From Thermoplasmata archaeon (lineage in GTDB: Archaea > Thermoplasmatota > Thermoplasmata > Halarchaeoplasmatales > Halarchaeoplasmataceae): a DNA stretch of 31,401 bases. Within the stretch, counting starts at the first letter, position 1. Each line of letters opens with the position of its first letter. The notes below the pieces were generated by a model. The model was given only the letters and a program-made list of their open reading frames with translations, ran no database searches and was not told where the DNA came from. Location: assembly GCA_007129655.1 (NCBI GenBank), contig SKVC01000047.1, positions 1 through 31,401 on the forward strand, given 5' to 3'. Made by a program: the position numbers and the translations under genes. Of this stretch, positions 30,693-31,401 are shown piece after piece.

Positions 30693-31074
30693 GAGAGAGG
30701 TGGTTCTGGTTGATTCATGCGGGTGGATAGAATATTTTTCCGAAGGAGATAAGGTGGAGGAGTATGCCCGTTACATAGAAAAGGCAGATCCTGAAAGCAA
30801 TATCACCCCCACTATAGTGCTGTATGAAGTGTACAAAAGGATAAGGACCCTATACAGCGAAGAGCTTGCACTACAAGCCATCGGACACATCCAACATCAC
30901 ACGAAGGTGATCGATCTCACCACGAATATCGCCATCATCGGAGCGGAGATCAGCTTAACAGAAAATATCCCTATGGCCGATGCGATCATACTTGCAACAG
31001 CGAAAAAGGCAGAGGCAACCGTAGTGACAGGCGATTCTCACTTCGAAGGGAGGAAGAGAGTACTGTTCATATAG
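30670..31074 (+). CDS. vapC: VapC PIN-domain toxin
   Basis: A 134-residue PIN RNase, the toxin partner of the VapB just upstream. Acidic catalytic residues: D15 in VLVDSCGWIEYFSEG, Glu in TIVLYEVYKR, Asp in PMADAIILATA, and Asp in VVTGDSHFEG. The DSxxWIEYF start is typical of VapC proteins paired with AbrB-type antitoxins. The ATG at 30670 has a Shine-Dalgarno (GGAGGGG) about eight bases upstream; an in-frame ATG at 30631 would add 13 non-PIN residues. The target RNA is unknown. Confidence 0.93.
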   Translation: MKKKDSPKREVVLVDSCGWIEYFSEGDKVEEYARYIEKADPESNITPTIVLYEVYKRIRTLYSEELALQAIGHIQHHTKVIDLTTNIAIIGAEISLTENIPMADAIILATAKKAEATVVTGDSHFEGRKRVLFI

Positions 31075-31119
31075 TTAAATCCAATTCGATGGATCTCCGG
31101 TGAAGAGGTGATCTTACTA

Positions 31120-31193
31120 TGTTGGTGTCGAGGTGATATCAAACTCGCAAAGCAACCATGATAGGAGAGTCACCAGCTACCAACACCCTTTTT
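31120..31193 (+). terminator. Imperfect hairpin followed by a T-run after vapC
   Basis: TGTTGGT (31120-31126) pairs with ACCAACA (31179-31185). After a small internal loop, GGTGA (31132-31136) pairs with TCACC (31170-31174). CCCTTTTT follows at 31186-31193. It lies about 45 bases past the vapC stop, so a termination or 3'-end role is possible. Archaeal termination relies mainly on the T-run, so the hairpin may instead belong to a mobile remnant. Confidence 0.35.
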
Positions 31194-31304
31194 CAAACAG
31201 GATGATCTACGTTAAATCGCCATTGTTGTAAACTAAAAAAAACCGTATTTCGTAACGAAAATTTCCCTAAAATATGCTTTAGACAATATCCTGTTGAAAA
31301 GGGG
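31186..31304. repeat. 17-18 bp inverted repeat enclosing 84 bases
   Basis: The left arm at 31186-31203 (CCCTTTTTCAAACAGGAT) is the reverse complement of 31288-31304 (ATCCTGTTGAAAAGGGG) except for one mismatch and one gap. The enclosed 84 bases hold the short palindrome TTCGTAACGAA. The right arm lies inside the TrkA-C-like fragment. It could be the ends of a tiny non-autonomous element; no target duplication was found. Confidence 0.5.
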
Positions 31305-31374
31305 AGATCGAATAATCTTATTGGGTAGTTCGGAGGAATTTGAAAGGGTAGACGATATTCTGAAGACGCGCTAA
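31237..31374 (+). pseudogene. C-terminal fragment resembling a TrkA-C (RCK-C) domain
   Basis: A 45-codon frame ends at TAA 31372-31374 and reads KISLKYALDNILLKRGDRII, then LLGSSEEFERVDDILKTR. This resembles the last strands and helix of TrkA-C/RCK-C domains, where a GD-x-(I/L)-(I/L)-x-x-G turn is followed by an E-E/F-E-R helix, as in potassium-channel and transporter regulators. An in-frame stop at 31234-31236 closes the 5' side and there is no start codon, so it is a truncated remnant. The remaining bases to 31401 hold nothing I can identify. Confidence 0.4.
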
Positions 31375-31401
31375 CTCTTCTCTTCCATCTGATTCATGAA
31401 C

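Noticed and set aside
31371..31401. Minus-strand C-terminal coding end at the window edge
   Set aside because: Only ten codons are visible and they show no recognisable motif.
1..31401. tRNA or rRNA genes
   Set aside because: I looked for TTCGA-type T-loop contexts and CCA-adjacent stems in the intergenic stretches and found no cloverleaf; almost all the sequence is coding.

Overview
The window is archaeal chromosome, most likely euryarchaeal (Thermoplasmatota or a neighbouring uncultured lineage; the lineage is inferred, not proven). The evidence is a eukaryote/archaeal-type DNA primase small subunit, a mevalonate kinase, an archaeal pterin pyrophosphokinase (MptE) beside a DUF373 membrane protein, a geranylgeranyl reductase, a tetraether-synthase-like radical SAM protein, a TrmB regulator, and TATA boxes about 23-30 nt upstream of many starts. 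Genes that open an operon are often leaderless or nearly so. Genes inside operons carry GGAGG-type Shine-Dalgarno sites or overlap their neighbour by ATGA.

Layout. 1-2040: an unidentified C-terminal gene fragment, mevalonate kinase and HtpX. 2041-3022: an accessory patch with twin hairpin repeats, a decayed PIN fragment and an intact PIN toxin-antitoxin pair. 3049-7043: primase PriS, a membrane protein, a biotin-synthase-like radical SAM protein and a beta-propeller. 7023-8146: a MntA-HepT (MNT-HEPN) toxin-antitoxin module between two identical 82-bp direct repeats made from the joined 3' ends of its two neighbours, so a recent insertion can be reconstructed. 8090-12718: a macrodomain gene, then a membrane-lipid operon (Tes-like radical SAM, ferredoxin, geranylgeranyl reductase, DUF2085), divergent from a TrmB regulator with which it appears to share one palindromic TATA box. 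12722-16816: MptE, DUF373, a GNAT-aminotransferase fusion and TraB.

16810-24014 is a minus-strand block: membrane-anchored archaemetzincin-like protease, thioredoxin reductase, a split eukaryote-like lysine-ketoglutarate reductase/saccharopine dehydrogenase pair, and TldE/TldD. 24090-28466: a YdjM/DUF457-like membrane protein, a DUF5658 protein, a two-component system with a periplasmic-binding-protein sensor, and a site-2 protease with CBS domains. 28518-30220: a two-gene ABC exporter. 30261-31401 is again accessory: an RHS/YD-repeat remnant, VapBC, and a terminal scrap resembling a TrkA-C domain.

The core genes point to isoprenoid and tetraether lipid synthesis, lysine metabolism, membrane proteolysis and quality control (HtpX, S2P, TldD/E, metalloprotease), and envelope signalling. 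The accessory patches carry three intact toxin-antitoxin modules and several gene fragments. No tRNA, rRNA or CRISPR array was recognised.
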